From Cercophora sp. LCS_1 (Eukaryota; Ascomycota; Sordariomycetes; Sordariales; Lasiosphaeriaceae), in assembly GCA_036250225.1 (NCBI GenBank), contig JAPZLL010000001.1:1488001-1552000 (forward strand): 64,000 bases of DNA. Direction: 5' to 3'. Of this stretch, positions 45,838 through 56,934 are shown in pieces (within the stretch, counting starts at the first letter, position 1; the number at the start of each line of letters is the position of its first letter). The position numbers and the translations under genes were made by a program. The notes beneath the pieces are model-generated. The model saw only the letters and a list, made by a program, of their open reading frames with translations, did not search any database and was not told the origin of the DNA.

Positions 45838-46230
45838 TCAGCCGCTCCCCGTCAGGGCACGAATTCTCACGGGTGGCGTTGAAAGAAAAGAAAGCCTCAA
45901 CGCACGGCACACCCGCCCCGCAATCATGATGCGATGAAGCTTATCTTTGCCAACAATCTCACACGTAGCCGGACTACCTAAAAACAGCCTCGCGGTCTCA
46001 CAAACCCTCCCTTCCCTGCCGTCATCCGTTTCCGTATAGGGTAGATACAGACCAGGTTCTTTCCCTCGGAGAATAACGACCCTGGGGATGACAATGACAG
46101 CGGGCGGAAATGCTCTAGGTGTGCTCTGGGCTTGCCCCCAGATCCCCTCGACGCCACCTGTGTCAAAGTTCAATATTGACTGCTGCCTATGACCAAACAT
46201 TGAACTGCCCACTTGGACGAGAAGCAACAA
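45838..46230 (-). CDS. Hypothetical small protein, doubtful
   Basis: Open frame of 130 codons, or 120 from the internal MFGHRQQSILNFD start, without low-complexity bias. It shows alternating hydrophobic stretches (AVIVIPRVVILRG) and ends in a normal stop. No domain, signal peptide or family is recognised. It lies in an otherwise gene-poor interval. It could be a lineage-specific gene, an exon of a longer gene, or chance. Confidence 0.25.
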   Translation of the reverse strand: MLLLVQVGSSMFGHRQQSILNFDTGGVEGIWGQAQSTPRAFPPAVIVIPRVVILRGKEPGLYLPYTETDDGREGRVCETARLFLGSPATCEIVGKDKLHRIMIAGRVCRALRLSFLSTPPVRIRALTGSG

Positions 46231-46370
46231 GCATGAGAGATACGACGGTGGACAACTTACTCGAGACCCAGACCAACCGGCCAGCTAGGCCGGCCTAAAG
46301 TGAACAGTCGTGTCTCAGTGTCCCTTCCAGATCCGATCCGACAGATCAGACAAGCAATCCGACCAGCCCC

Positions 46371-46400
46371 CTCTGTCTCTGTCTCTGTTTCTGTCTCTCT
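46371..46400. repeat. TCTGTC-type pyrimidine repeat
   Basis: Short imperfect tandem repeat of CTCTGT/TTCTGT units in non-coding DNA downstream of TFC4. Confidence 0.7.
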
Positions 46401-46774
46401 CAAACGAGCGGGAAAAAAAGGGTATGTGAGATGTCTTGGGTGTCAGCTTGAGAGATATCTAGAGTGCATGCATGACCTGCAGCGAGCAAGCAACAAAGCA
46501 ATCCCAGCCAAGCACGATAAATCTCCCATTCTGCCCCTTTCAACACCGCCACCTCCCGGACCTTGCTTTGACGGCCGAAAAAACAAACATTCCAATTTTA
46601 CGACTGTTCATCACATGCTTATACATTCAGGCATCGACATAATTTCATCGTGCCTGCAAGCCCATCTCCCTGATTATCAAAACACGCACACGCCGTTGAT
46701 TTCCCCCAACCTAGAAAAAAAAAAGAATTGCACTACAAACCCCTAAACTCCAACCAGTGTATATATGCATTGCA

Positions 46775-49700
46775 TCACCCAACAACAAGCCACCGCTCCG
46801 TAACAGCCCTTGCACCTTCAATATCCCCCAGCAAATAACACATAGTCCTAATATTATACGCCGCCTCAAGCGTCAAGTCCTCATTCCCAATAATCCCATC
46901 CTTCCTGAGCTCGCGTCTCCCCTCTTCCGTCTCCGCCTCAGCCAACACCTCCTTGTAGTGCACCACCGCCAGGTTCCCAAGCCCAATAAGCTGGTACGCC
47001 CTCGCAATGTTGAACTCGGCCTCCTGCCTCTCGGCAGCCGACTTGGCGCTCTTTCGGCGATCGTCATAGTACCGGAACAGGTACGCGAACCCCTGCGTCA
47101 GGAGATACTGTCTGTTTGTTGCTTGTCGCTTGAGCGCGTAGTGCACGTAGGCCAGGCCAGCGCTGAGGTTGATCATGTAGTTTTTTGGATCGAGGGAGGC
47201 TGCGCGCGCAAAGTAGGATAGTGCGTACGTGTAGCTTGTCGTGGAGAACAGGATGTGGCCGTAGATGGTGAGGAGACAGACGTCGAGGCCCAGATGGGGA
47301 CCGCCCTCGAGAGCCTTGAGCTGGACGCTGTCCATGGTTTTGATCTGGCGGAGGATAAACTTTTGGGCTGGGCCCGAGGTGTACCATGATACGGGCGTCT
47401 GGCAGATGCGGCACATGGCGGCGAACATGCGGTACGAGTCGGTGCCGGGCATATAGTCGCGCATAAAGTAGCGGGCGATAGCGACGCAGGTTTCCTCGTC
47501 GCCGGCGTAGACTGCGCACGAGGCCCAGGCGACGTGGATGAGGAAGGTGTTGTCGACTTCGCTCCAGATGATGGAGTCGCGCGCTGCGTGGCAGATGCCG
47601 TAGGCTTCGCGCTGTTTGCCCTGGCGGACGAGGGTGAACGCGTATTCGAGAAAGATGTCGAGCCATTTGTGAAAGGGGATGCCGCGGTGGTCCTTGGGCA
47701 GGATCTTGGTTTGGATTCGAGGAGGCTGTTCCTGCCCCTCGGCGGGTTCCAGGTTTTGTTGCAGACGCTCTGCCATGGCGGCGAGCTTGGCGCGATGGTT
47801 TGTTGTTGACTGTTGAAGGATCTTGCCTCCGTAACCCAGATACCTGATGTATTTGTCCCAGGGGTAGAACTCCTTGCATGCGCGAAAGTCGTCGATCATA
47901 TCTTTTGCATCCTCCATCCAGACTGTCGTTGCATGTTCGTCGCCGGCGACAAACCCTTTTCTCACATCCAACATGCGTTGGTACCTGACGGCCGTCTGCG
48001 CCATCATTTCCATGTCCTGCTGTCGTCGTTTCTCGGCGTTGAGCAGGCGGCGTGGGATATACTTGGACTTTCTCTCTCTCGGCGGTCCATCCCTCTTTTC
48101 CCTTGGCTTCCGTGGCCCCCTTGGTCCATACGCACGCTTGCGCTTCTTCCCCTCCCCCTTCAACTCCAAGTTCAGGGCCTGTCGCACGAGCAAGAAAGCT
48201 TCCTCGTGGCCGTCCTGCCCCTGTTCGGCCTCGTACATGTTGGCCAGCTGGACGCGAGCGTCGATGTGGTCCTCGTCGTCTTCGATAGCAGCGATGAAGC
48301 ATTCTTCGGCCGCGGACTTATCTCCCAGAACCAAGTGACATCGACCCTGGACAACCAACACATCTGCGTCGACTGCAACATCTCCGCCCACTTCGGAAAT
48401 ATGTTTGTAAAGGTTGACGTACTGCAACGCCTCCTCGCCCTCGCCCCTTTCCAGCAAGGCAGTCGCAATATCCTTCAAACAGTCAGGAAAGTCCATAAAG
48501 TCGTCAACCGCCGTCGGAATGCTCGGATTCAAAAGCTGTAGGTGCGTCGCCGCCTCATACTCCAATCCCAGCTTGCACCTGTAGACATAGAGCTTCGCCC
48601 TCAGATCCACCGGCATCCCCTGGCCGTACGTATCTTGCGTATACTGCGCGGGCTCAAACTCGGGTACCTCAACCCGTCTGTCGTCGTTCCAATCCCACTC
48701 CCTATCGTCGTCCGCGAATCGGTCCCAATACGCCTCGGCCCGTCTCCCCAACAACCACCTCGCAATCTCCTTCAACTGAAACGCACCCTCCTCCCACCGC
48801 TCCAGGATGCCAAAGAACTCGAGATAGATCCTCAAATCCGACCACTCGAACCTGCCCTCCTCGGCCTCAAACGTCCCCGTCCCCTGCAAATGATCAATCA
48901 ATCTCCGGTACGCCCTTCTCGCAATCTCCGCACCCTTCCTCGCATCCCTCAAATCGAGCGCCACATCCGCCATGTTCCTCACCGTCCGAATATTAAACGG
49001 CTTGTACTCCAGCGCCCGCTGATACTGCTGCAGCGCCTGGCTCGCATGGCCCTGCATCATGAGCACATCAGCCTTGCCCATTCTTGCCACAACATTCGTC
49101 TTGTCGGCCAACAGCGCGCTCGAGTAACACGTCAGCGCCCGTTCCAGCGCCAGACTCTTCTCCGGCCCATCATCCATATCCTCGACCCCATGCAGCGCGT
49201 ACAGGGCGGCGCCCAACCACGAGGGGACATTCTTGGGTACCAGATGCGCCGCCGTCATAAGACACATGGTTGCCTTCTCACGATCGCCCATCTCCTCGTG
49301 CACCGTCGATAGTAGCGTCCACGCGGCGTGCGTCTCGCTATTGATACGGATAATCTCTTTGATCATCTCGATCGTCTCCTCGTAGGCCCGTTTCTCAAAG
49401 AGCTCCTTGGCTAGAGACAAACGGAACAAGATGTCGGGCGTCGGCTTGGCTGCCTTGCGCGGACCGAGTTTGCGCCCCTTACGGTTCGGTCGGGGGTTGA
49501 TGCTGCCCTGCGCCGGACGGGGGGGAACCGAAACACCCGCTGCATCGGCGCGTTGTTGGGCGACAAAGGCGTCGCGCTGGGCTTCGTAGCGCTCAATGTT
49601 TGCTGCGAGCTCGAGGTCGTCGGATGTCGGGTTGGAGATTTCGCTCATGGCGCCGTCGTCGTCTTCGTCAGGGTAGTCGTAGTTGATGACGGGGAGCGAG

Positions 49701-49783
49701 GGCTCGGCGTTGGTCATGGGAATGTCGAACCCGCCGCCCGTGAGGCGCGGGTCGATCGAGTCGATGTCCATTCTGTTCGCCAT
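46775..49783 (-). CDS. TFC4: Transcription factor TFIIIC subunit Tfc4 (TPR protein)
   Basis: Tau-131-type subunit of TFIIIC, the RNA polymerase III assembly factor that binds A/B-box promoters and recruits TFIIIB through its TPR array. Single exon, 1002 aa, starting at MANRMDIDSIDPRL (49783), just downstream of a (GGT)n leader; the longer open frame upstream reads through this repeat and is rejected. An acidic N-terminus (to about 60) is followed by a basic segment (RKGRKLGPRKAAK), then TPR units from about 115 (AWTLLSTVHEEMGDREKATMC, ALQQYQRALEYKPFNIRTV), a Lys/Arg-rich hinge (KKRKRAYGPRGPRKPREKR) and a second TPR group ending at the C-terminus (FNIARAYQLIGLGNLAVVHY). The two TPR blocks around a basic hinge match the family. 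Confidence 0.92.
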   Translation of the reverse strand: MANRMDIDSIDPRLTGGGFDIPMTNAEPSLPVINYDYPDEDDDGAMSEISNPTSDDLELAANIERYEAQRDAFVAQQRADAAGVSVPPRPAQGSINPRPNRKGRKLGPRKAAKPTPDILFRLSLAKELFEKRAYEETIEMIKEIIRINSETHAAWTLLSTVHEEMGDREKATMCLMTAAHLVPKNVPSWLGAALYALHGVEDMDDGPEKSLALERALTCYSSALLADKTNVVARMGKADVLMMQGHASQALQQYQRALEYKPFNIRTVRNMADVALDLRDARKGAEIARRAYRRLIDHLQGTGTFEAEEGRFEWSDLRIYLEFFGILERWEEGAFQLKEIARWLLGRRAEAYWDRFADDDREWDWNDDRRVEVPEFEPAQYTQDTYGQGMPVDLRAKLYVYRCKLGLEYEAATHLQLLNPSIPTAVDDFMDFPDCLKDIATALLERGEGEEALQYVNLYKHISEVGGDVAVDADVLVVQGRCHLVLGDKSAAEECFIAAIEDDEDHIDARVQLANMYEAEQGQDGHEEAFLLVRQALNLELKGEGKKRKRAYGPRGPRKPREKRDGPPRERKSKYIPRRLLNAEKRRQQDMEMMAQTAVRYQRMLDVRKGFVAGDEHATTVWMEDAKDMIDDFRACKEFYPWDKYIRYLGYGGKILQQSTTNHRAKLAAMAERLQQNLEPAEGQEQPPRIQTKILPKDHRGIPFHKWLDIFLEYAFTLVRQGKQREAYGICHAARDSIIWSEVDNTFLIHVAWASCAVYAGDEETCVAIARYFMRDYMPGTDSYRMFAAMCRICQTPVSWYTSGPAQKFILRQIKTMDSVQLKALEGGPHLGLDVCLLTIYGHILFSTTSYTYALSYFARAASLDPKNYMINLSAGLAYVHYALKRQATNRQYLLTQGFAYLFRYYDDRRKSAKSAAERQEAEFNIARAYQLIGLGNLAVVHYKEVLAEAETEEGRRELRKDGIIGNEDLTLEAAYNIRTMCYLLGDIEGARAVTERWLVVG

Positions 49784-50664
49784 GTTCGGTGGTGGTGGTG
49801 GTGGTGGTCGAATGGCAGGTGAGAGCGGCCGTGTGGTGTTTTTGTGTCGTGGGAGGCCGAGAATGAGAGGTGCAGGTTGTCGCTGCGGGAAAAAAAAAGG
49901 ATTGTCGAATCCCGCTTGTCGTTTCGAAGAATGAAATAAAGCCAACAGAAGGATCGGATTGATCGTGGATCCGACTGTTACCGGGTTTTGGTTTTCCACT
50001 GCCGTCTAACGTTTTGCTCATTCACGAGAAGCATTGGCTAGAGTTTTTTTTGCCATCAGCCGGTCTGCAAAGATGTCAGCTTTGAAACGACACGCATAGG
50101 AAGGGGACAAAAGCCCTATTGTAAACTCTTACATAGAATAGGCCTGAAATCAACGCATAATCGTTATGGGGTGGGATGAGAGCATGTCAACGATTGGTAT
50201 GTTTTGACGGGGTGAGGTGAGCCTAGATCCACAACTTTGTCGCAAAGATTCAAAGTTTTGGGTCAACAAAGCCGTTTGCCGCGAACCTTGACCAACGTCA
50301 CGCTATGCCACAATTTCAGCCGTCAGGTCACAGTTTGCTTCTGCAAAACAGTTCTCGAAATCATCTGGTTCTCTGCTTCATGTCGCACCGTGTATATACG
50401 CTAAAAAGCTATACGTGTTTCCAGTATGCCGGGAAATCACTATACCGCTGCGTAGATGCAACGAAATGCCTTCGCTCTCAAAAAAATCCGTCCACCAAAC
50501 CGCTGGCACGCTATCAAACCACCTGCCCCGTAGGCTACCCAGGCTACACTGCCTGCTTTTCCCAACCCAACTCGAAGCAAAACCACCGCTCAGTGAACCA
50601 CGCTCAATGATCTGCTGCTCAACAATGCTGCTTTTGTGTGTGGGATAATAAAGGCATTCTGAAC
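49784..50664. other. Intergenic, TFC4 5' and VTS1 3'
   Basis: 881-bp spacer between minus-strand genes. It begins with a (GGT)n tract (49788-49808) in the TFC4 leader and then shows unremarkable sequence. No gene is supported. Confidence 0.5.
49788..49808. repeat. (GGT)n trinucleotide repeat in TFC4 leader
   Basis: Seven GGT units lie immediately upstream of the TFC4 start codon on the transcribed side (ACC repeats in the mRNA). Confidence 0.85.
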
Positions 50665-52710
50665 CTAGTTCAGCTTGCCCTCCTTTCTGGCGTCTGCGTT
50701 TCGATCCTGATTAGCCATCATTCAAAGCAACTGTACTCCACCAGAAAAGACGACACCTGAGAAAATCGGCCAAAAAGCATCAAAAGGGCAGAAACTGCGG
50801 ACATAAAACACGATATGTGACAAGATTACAGATAGATAAATCAACTCACCCTTGACTTGTTCAAAAACCTTGAGCATCTTGCGTCTGGCACCGAGGGCGT
50901 TAACGCCACGGTCCTCAAGCTGCTTGTCATCGAGCTCGATGAGCTCGGTCCACTTCATGTCCTTCAAGTTATCAGTATACTTGTGAAGGCGCAGGCTCCG
51001 TAGCCAGCTAGGGATGTCCTGCAGAAGTGTGGGATCGGTGGGATCCTCCGGGGGCTTGGAGCTACCCCTCCGACCACGGGGAGAGCGGCCCCTAACCATA
51101 TCAGAGTGGTCGGAGTGGTAGCCCTCATGAGCCCCGAGCCCGAATTGGGCTAAGTTGACAGGAGCCAACCCGTTGTTCATGAGAGGGGAGCTCCCATCGT
51201 ATGCACTCAGGAAGCCATTGTTCTGGGGCGATGTAAAAGCAAGCGTGGGACCATAGTTGGCAACAGGCATGCCGGGAGAGTTAGGCCGCGACCTGCCTCC
51301 GAAACTCAGGCTCTGTTGCTGCTGGATGGCCATCATCTGCTCCCGACTTAGAACCTGTCCATGCTCGTTGATCATAACCACGTTGGCACTGGGAAGTCCC
51401 GGGGCACCAGGCGACAGAGGATTCTGGTTCTGGCCCGGTGCATCATTGGAACGAGCCCGGCGATACTTCCGCACGTCGTCGAGCGCAAAACGGTTGTTAA
51501 CCGTGGAAAGCGCAGCCAACTTCATAGCGGTGGCGTTCGCCACCATGTCCGCGTTGTTGCCTTGGTTCTGGTTGAAGTTCGGTACCATCGGCGTGTTTAC
51601 CATCGACGCCCAGTTACCGCCAGCGCCATAAGGAGACAAAAGCGGCAGGTCAGCCATTGCAGGCTCTGGAGCGGTCAGGGTCGTGTTCTGAATGTTGGAA
51701 TTGCCCGAGATCTGAGGCGGGCGGGGGGAACGAAGGCCACCCGTCGAAGGAGGAGGCTGAACGAACTGGCCCATGGGGGGCTGACCTGCCGAGGACGACT
51801 TGGGACGAGAGGCATCGTTGGCACCCCACGGAGAGGCAGGATTCTGTCCATTGGCATCATCTTTGGGAGCAGCAAGAGTCGGGGCCGCGAGCGAGTTGCG
51901 GTTGTCCACTGCCAGGCTGTTGCGGGTCGATGTCGGGGGGTTACCGGTCTGCTGCGTGAACTTGGCTTTCTCTGTCGCGATTGCGGCAGCCGCATCAGGG
52001 AACATCGCATTAATTTGCGAAGGGTCAAGACCAGACTGTCTCTTGACAGCGGAACCACCAGAAGGGCGAGCAAGCGAATTGCGGGCCGAGCCGACGTCCA
52101 GCTTGCTCATCGCATCGCTGAGACGATTGGACATGGGATCTATCGAGGACAAGAGTCAGAAACTAGTATCGGACAACATCCTGTTGAATCACCTACCCTT
52201 GTCGAAGTTGGCCGGGGAAAGAACGCCCGACATGGGATGGTTCTTACCCATCTGTTGAAGGACCTGGATGAAGAACCGGATCTGAACCTGCGTTGTCTGC
52301 TGCAACAGCGCATAAAGGGCGGCTGTTCTCTCTGCTTCGCTGAGGACACGGAACCACTGCTCGATAGCGCTCAGTTCGTCCTTAAAGTCCTGATCAAGGG
52401 TTGCGGCAGCCATTTCCTCCAAAGTCGTCTCATATTGGTCGATGTCGGCAATCCACTGCTGGGCAAGCTTGTCCTGTGGATCGATATCGGTGTTGCCCTG
52501 ACCCTGATTCTGCTGTGGCTGGCCATAAAAGTCTGAAGACGGGCGGATAGGTCTCGAGGCGGACTGGCCAGTCAAGGCGGCAACATCGGCCGAGGCACGC
52601 AACGGATGGTTTGTGCCGACAGGGCGTGAGTTCGGAGGTCTCAATGAAGAGAGGTTGGAAGCCTCCGGGGTGCTGTTGCGGTTGCTCATAATGTTGGACA
52701 TGTTGAGCAT
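50665..52710 (-). CDS. VTS1: Vts1 / Smaug-type SAM-domain RNA-binding protein
   Basis: Post-transcriptional regulator whose SAM domain binds Smaug recognition hairpins and, in yeast, recruits the Ccr4-Not deadenylase to destabilise mRNAs. Three exons: 52710-52197, 52139-50850 and 50693-50665, total 610 aa. The last exon codes only for the final residues (DARKEGKLN) and is joined across a 156-nt intron with a GGCTAATC branch. The N-terminal conserved helical domain lies at about 80-165 (DKLAQQWIADIDQYETTLEEMA, EQWFRVLSEAERTAALYALLQQ). A long Asn/Pro/Ser-rich middle follows, and the SAM domain covers 540-602 (IPSWLRSLRLHKYTDNLKDMKW, ALGARRKMLKVFEQ). In-frame ATGs at codons 4 and 8 are alternatives. 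Confidence 0.93.
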
Positions 52711-54912
52711 GATCGGGCCGACGAAATCAGTACTGAAAGGGTGCCGGAAGGAATAAATTGGTGATCAAGACCGTCGGGGTCGGTGCCAGGAAAAGGTGAA
52801 ACGAGGCACGCGGCTGTTGAACAATGTTAGTTTAAGGCTGGGCGATCTTTGGGGTCCGGGTGTGTGGTCGCAGTGTTTCGTGATGGGAAAGAGGGATATC
52901 AATGCGCCAAGGGTCGAACCCACCTAAGATCGGACGAGGTCGTATCGGAAAGGAAGTTGAATTAACTCTTGTGAATTATTGATGTAGGAAGAGTAATCGG
53001 GACTTTCGAAGTCGGCGCGAAAGGATATGGAAAGGTTTGCGCAATCCTCGAAAGCTCCTGCAGTCACTGGCTGGCCTCAAAGGAGTCTCGAAAACTGCGT
53101 GTAACCTTGGGGCTTCAGCGACGGTGTGCTTCTGTGTGATGAAGAGAGGCAGGGTTAGCGGATGGCTTTGAAGATATTTAAGCCTCGACTGGCGAGATAA
53201 ACAAAGGTGGGGTAAGCAGTGCGAGGGAAGGTGCGCCGGCCCTTCTTACGACGAAAAAGCCGCCATCAACAGGTTTCGCAAAAGAAGAGGGTGGAAAGAT
53301 GGGACGGAAGATCAAAGTTGCAGGTTTGGCCCTCAAGCTTTTGACTCCTGGAAGGCTGCAGTAGGGGCAGTTAGCGCGAAGTAACAAAATAAGACGTACC
53401 CATTAAAGCGGCTTTGGCCTGTGCAAGAATGTGACGCGAAGTAAAGATTGTCTCCAACCTGACCGACAAGGTCCTTGTGGTGGTGTCGAAAGGCTGGAAG
53501 CTGGACGGAAAGAGCGGGAGGCGGACGAGAAAAGCAAAGCCAAGAACAAAGTGGTTGAAAGGGGACGTGAGACGGGCCCCAGAGGGAAGATGAAGGAGCA
53601 CCACGCTAGGTCGCAGCTGAAGCTCGGTAGGCCCGTGTGTTCTCGAATCCAGAGCGCTTCAGTGGTGAGCACTGCGGGGCCAAGTCGCGTGGGCGGTCGA
53701 CTTTCGGCTGCTGCGCCCACCCGCACCGTTTCGACTTACCCTCAGGAACACAGATGCCCACAGCCAACTCAACAAGGCCAAATCCTTTGAATGTGACAAT
53801 AATTTAGTGTTCCATGCTGTGCTGGGAGGTGGTTTTGTATAATTCATTTGCTCGCAGTTGTTGTACAGGCACGGTTGCCCTTCGCGGTCACAGTGATGCC
53901 GTTTCACCATGAACTCGGCCAACGTCGCCTTGAAAGACTTCGAGATCCATTCCAGTCGCCGACGGTCGATACCCCACTATCAACCAGGCAGCGCCCTGTA
54001 CAACACACCATCCAGGTGGCCTCAGGGAACCTTCGCTCTGAGGCCTCACCACTTTCAGCTTAGGGGATTTCGTGACCTGACGTCTTAGTTACGTTTAGAC
54101 AGCCGGTCTGCTCAAACCTGAACGAACAAGCAAGCGTTTCTACAACACTTCCAGATATTGAAGTCAGACATTTGGGGAGAATTGGTCGCCAGTTTCGGGC
54201 TGGCGCCAGCCCATGAGTCAGATAGATTTGATGCGAGGCTCGTCCAGTAAGACATGTCGAGGCACAAACGGAAACAACCAGAATGGGCCCCAACTTGCCG
54301 GTCATATGCACGTCTGAGAATGCCGGAGTCGCAGTTCCAGGCCCAGGGCTGAAGCACATAAACAGGCCATGATAAGCCTACTTGATGTCGGCACACTGCA
54401 AACACTTGGCGTCTATGGCTTAGAATAAACACAGTGAAAACGAATGGATCGGAAGGATGCAATGTCGCCTAGCTTTCATGCACCAAGAGCTCATAGAGGA
54501 GAAGAGCAGAGGTGTTTGGTAATAGCTAGGTCTTTGATCTTGGCACGAAGAATTATCCTTCAGCAAACGAGCGTAGAGTCTAGCTCAGTGCTGTACACAC
54601 TAATGCCGTTATTTGGGGGAAAGGGGAGGGGATGTGAGCAGGATACGGGGTTGGAAGGGAATGACACCGTATCTTCGGGCTTGTTGTCATCGAAACATGT
54701 CACGTCTGACGCACGTCGCTCGCAGTTTCTCTGCATGCAAGGTGAAGTCCCCGACTTGAGTCCGCCTCTCGCAGGAGGCAATGCTTTCCGTTGAATGACG
54801 CCGTAGATAACACCTCGAAAAGCCGGCCCAGTGCGATGTCATGTCTGCACCGCAAATCCCTTCGTAAAGGTCATGTCCGTTTGTTGGTTCCCCGACCGCG
54901 CGCAAACAAGAA
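52711..54912. other. 2.2-kb intergenic, VTS1 leader and RPL29 3' flank
   Basis: No protein gene is recognised. The half next to VTS1 probably holds its promoter and a long, possibly spliced, leader. A sequence resembling a tRNA B box at about 52910-52920 lacks a cloverleaf and was rejected. Confidence 0.45.
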
Positions 54913-55285
54913 TCAAGCCGTCTCCCTCTTGCCCTCCCGGAACTCCTTCTGTGAAGAGTGTTAGCGTTGCGTGTTCGTCGTGTGCGGGTGACTTCGAGGC
55001 ATACCAGTGCCTTGGCGGTGCCGTGGAGCGCATGCCTGTGGTTTCTCCGGAACTTAGGGTCGGTACCCTTGAGGGAAGGGTATCTGGAGGTCTTGGGCTT
55101 CTTGATGCTGTAGATTATCAGTCAGTTGCCCGCCCAGTTCTCGCCAATTCGTCCGTGAGATAGTCGTACCCGTTCCGGTGCGCCTTGCGCGACTGGTTGT
55201 GCTGAGACGAGTTCTTTGACTCTGTCGAAAAAGTAAGTAATCTGAAAACTTAAGGGGCCATTGGTGAGTTGACATACTGGCCATT
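54913..55285 (-). CDS. RPL29: 60S ribosomal protein eL29 (RPL29)
   Basis: Small basic protein of the large ribosomal subunit. Four exons: 55285-55279, 55221-55170, 55107-55005 and 54948-54913, giving 65 aa. The first coding exon is only 7 nt (ATG, GCC and one base). The introns are 57, 62 and 56 nt with GTATGT, GTACGA and GTATGC donors. The spliced product reads MAKSKNSSQHNQSRKAHRNG, then IKKPKTSRYPSLKGTDPKFRRN, then a basic tail ending KRETA, matching eL29 from end to end. Because its exons are so short, no single open frame reveals it. Many-intron ribosomal protein genes with a tiny initiator exon are common in filamentous fungi. Confidence 0.95.
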
Positions 55286-55744
55286 GCGACTAGTTTTGCG
55301 GCTCCGTGAAGTCGTGGGTTGGAGTCTGCAGGGAAAGCTGGGTGGGAAGTCAAGGAGTTTATTTGCAACCCACAAGTTGGTGGGTGAAATTTGGGCTGCC
55401 CTAACGTGCAGCGTGGCTGGTGTGCTGGCTTCAGCCACATATCAGCCCCTCCGAGACTCGCAGGGTGGGTGGCTCGGTCGGCGCCCTTGCGAAAGACGTC
55501 ATTGATTGCCAAATTGGAGCTTTTCGAACATCGATCAATCACAGAATCCGAGCGTCATGCAAGTCATGCAATCGGTTTCATTCCTTCAAACAGGTTCTAT
55601 AGGTATGTACATGTACAGTCTACGTACACCATGCAGCCCAGTTCTCAAAGATCATGAGTCGGCGTAAATGTCAACAAATCGCTTTCTCTTGCCGCCAAAT
55701 GCTTGCTTAGACAATCGCTCGAAATGCCCGCGAGATTCGAGTAT
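55286..55744. promoter_or_regulatory. RPL29 promoter region
   Basis: 459-bp spacer holding the RPL29 promoter and the 3' flank of the carrier gene. A GCCCTAAC element lies at about 55397-55404, resembling the telomere-like CCCTAA boxes reported upstream of fungal ribosomal protein genes; the functional link is inference. Confidence 0.35.
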
Positions 55745-56934
55745 CTACTTGAGAGTAACAGGGCCAGCAGCCTTGACAGCGGCTGCGAGACCCTCGGCGC
55801 GCTTAAGCTGCCGCGACCGGATCGTCTGTATATAGCGAATGAAAAGAACGAACAGAAGTTCAACACTAGACGCCACAGTCAGCTTCGGCATCGCAAATTC
55901 TTTTCGTCGCATGAAGACGCACCGTTCTTTTGTCATCATTAAGATGCCTTGTACCAGTAAGCCCTTGAGGAGTTGAGGGCCCATCCCCTTGAATAGGCTC
56001 AGAGCACCCTCATTCTTGATGATAAACTGCATCACCTCGACGAAGCTCTTGAAGGGTTTCCCCTGCCTGGATGGCGGAGGCCTCGACTGCAGGCCAACTT
56101 TAGCTACGATAAGAGGCTGGGTGGCAATGGTAGCCAGCGACTTGGACATTGCGCCGAGGACTACAATTGTGGGTCAGCTCCAGTGCGGCAACTTCGGGAA
56201 TCGAGCATCGACATACGGAACGCCTCCCAAGGCTTCAGGGTCTTCTTTCCAGGGAAGATAATATCCTTCAACCTTTCATAGGCACCATATGTGATGGCAG
56301 GGTTGACGACAAGGACCAAGCTGGCCTTCAAGCCCCTCCAGAGGCCGCTAACGCCATCTTCGCTGTCCACCACCTCCTTGGCGGTGTCGAAAAAGCCCTT
56401 CCGGTCCTCCTTCTTTTGTGTCTGCTGTCGCGTGGTGATCACAGCAACAGGGATCGTGAAAAGCTGGGCGAGAGCTCCGGCGACGGCGCCAAGCGAAAGC
56501 TCAACAACGGTCGAGGGCTGCTGGCTGGACTTTTGGTAGCGGAAGTATACGGTCCGAACGACGGAATACCAGTAAAAGTAGGCGAAATTCGTCGAGGCAA
56601 CTCCCGCAAGTGAGCCGGCCATTCCAGCATAAAGCCCCGCGACACCATCAGCGGATGCGATCTTGGAAATGGCGTCCCATGTTGAGTTGTAGTGAGGCTC
56701 GTCAGATTCCGCCTTCTCTCCTTCGCTCGGCTTTACTTGAACCTGCAACTTTGTCTTCACACTGAGTAATCATACTGCTGTCAGCAAGGCCAATCAGACT
56801 CGTTGGGGAGAGAAAATGCGCGTCACATACAGGTCCAAAGGGTACACCAGAGAATTTGCGAAAACCGCGCCAGCAGCGCCAGCCGTCGCACGTCCCCAGG
56901 GACCAATTGGGGCTGGTTTCGATTGTGCGCCCAT
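55745..56934 (-). CDS. ANT1: Peroxisomal adenine nucleotide carrier (Ant1 / Pmp47)
   Basis: Mitochondrial-carrier-family protein of the peroxisomal membrane that exchanges cytosolic ATP for AMP/ADP to support fatty acid activation inside peroxisomes. Four exons: 56934-56831, 56761-56217, 56160-55923 and 55865-55745, total 335 aa. Three repeats are visible: the first carrier motif PLDLVKTKLQ is completed at the first splice junction, the second is FTIPVAVITTRQQ and the third is ATQPLIVAKVGLQ, the last two showing the degenerate forms typical of Pmp47/Ant1 and not of mitochondrial ADP/ATP carriers. WRGLKASLVLVVNPAITYGAYE is also characteristic. The C-terminal span is encoded by the last exon (ELLFVLFIRYIQTIRSRQLK). 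Divergent from palB. Confidence 0.9.

Larger units (their letters stand above)
43352..46774. other. 3.4-kb gene-poor region
   Basis: This holds the promoter of the DUF1996 gene (-) and the 3' flank of TFC4 (-). No conserved protein is recognised on either strand. Several mid-length open frames exist, of which the minus-strand one at 45838-46230 looks the most protein-like (listed separately). A TCTGTC-type pyrimidine repeat occurs near 46371-46400. Confidence 0.45.

Noticed and set aside
49784..49999. N-terminal extension of TFC4
   Set aside because: It reads through the (GGT)n leader repeat as poly-Pro; the ATG at 49783 starts the acidic N-terminus expected for the family.
52905..52925. Possible tRNA B box (GGTTCGACC on minus strand)
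   Set aside because: No T-stem pairing, no matching A box or acceptor stem around it.
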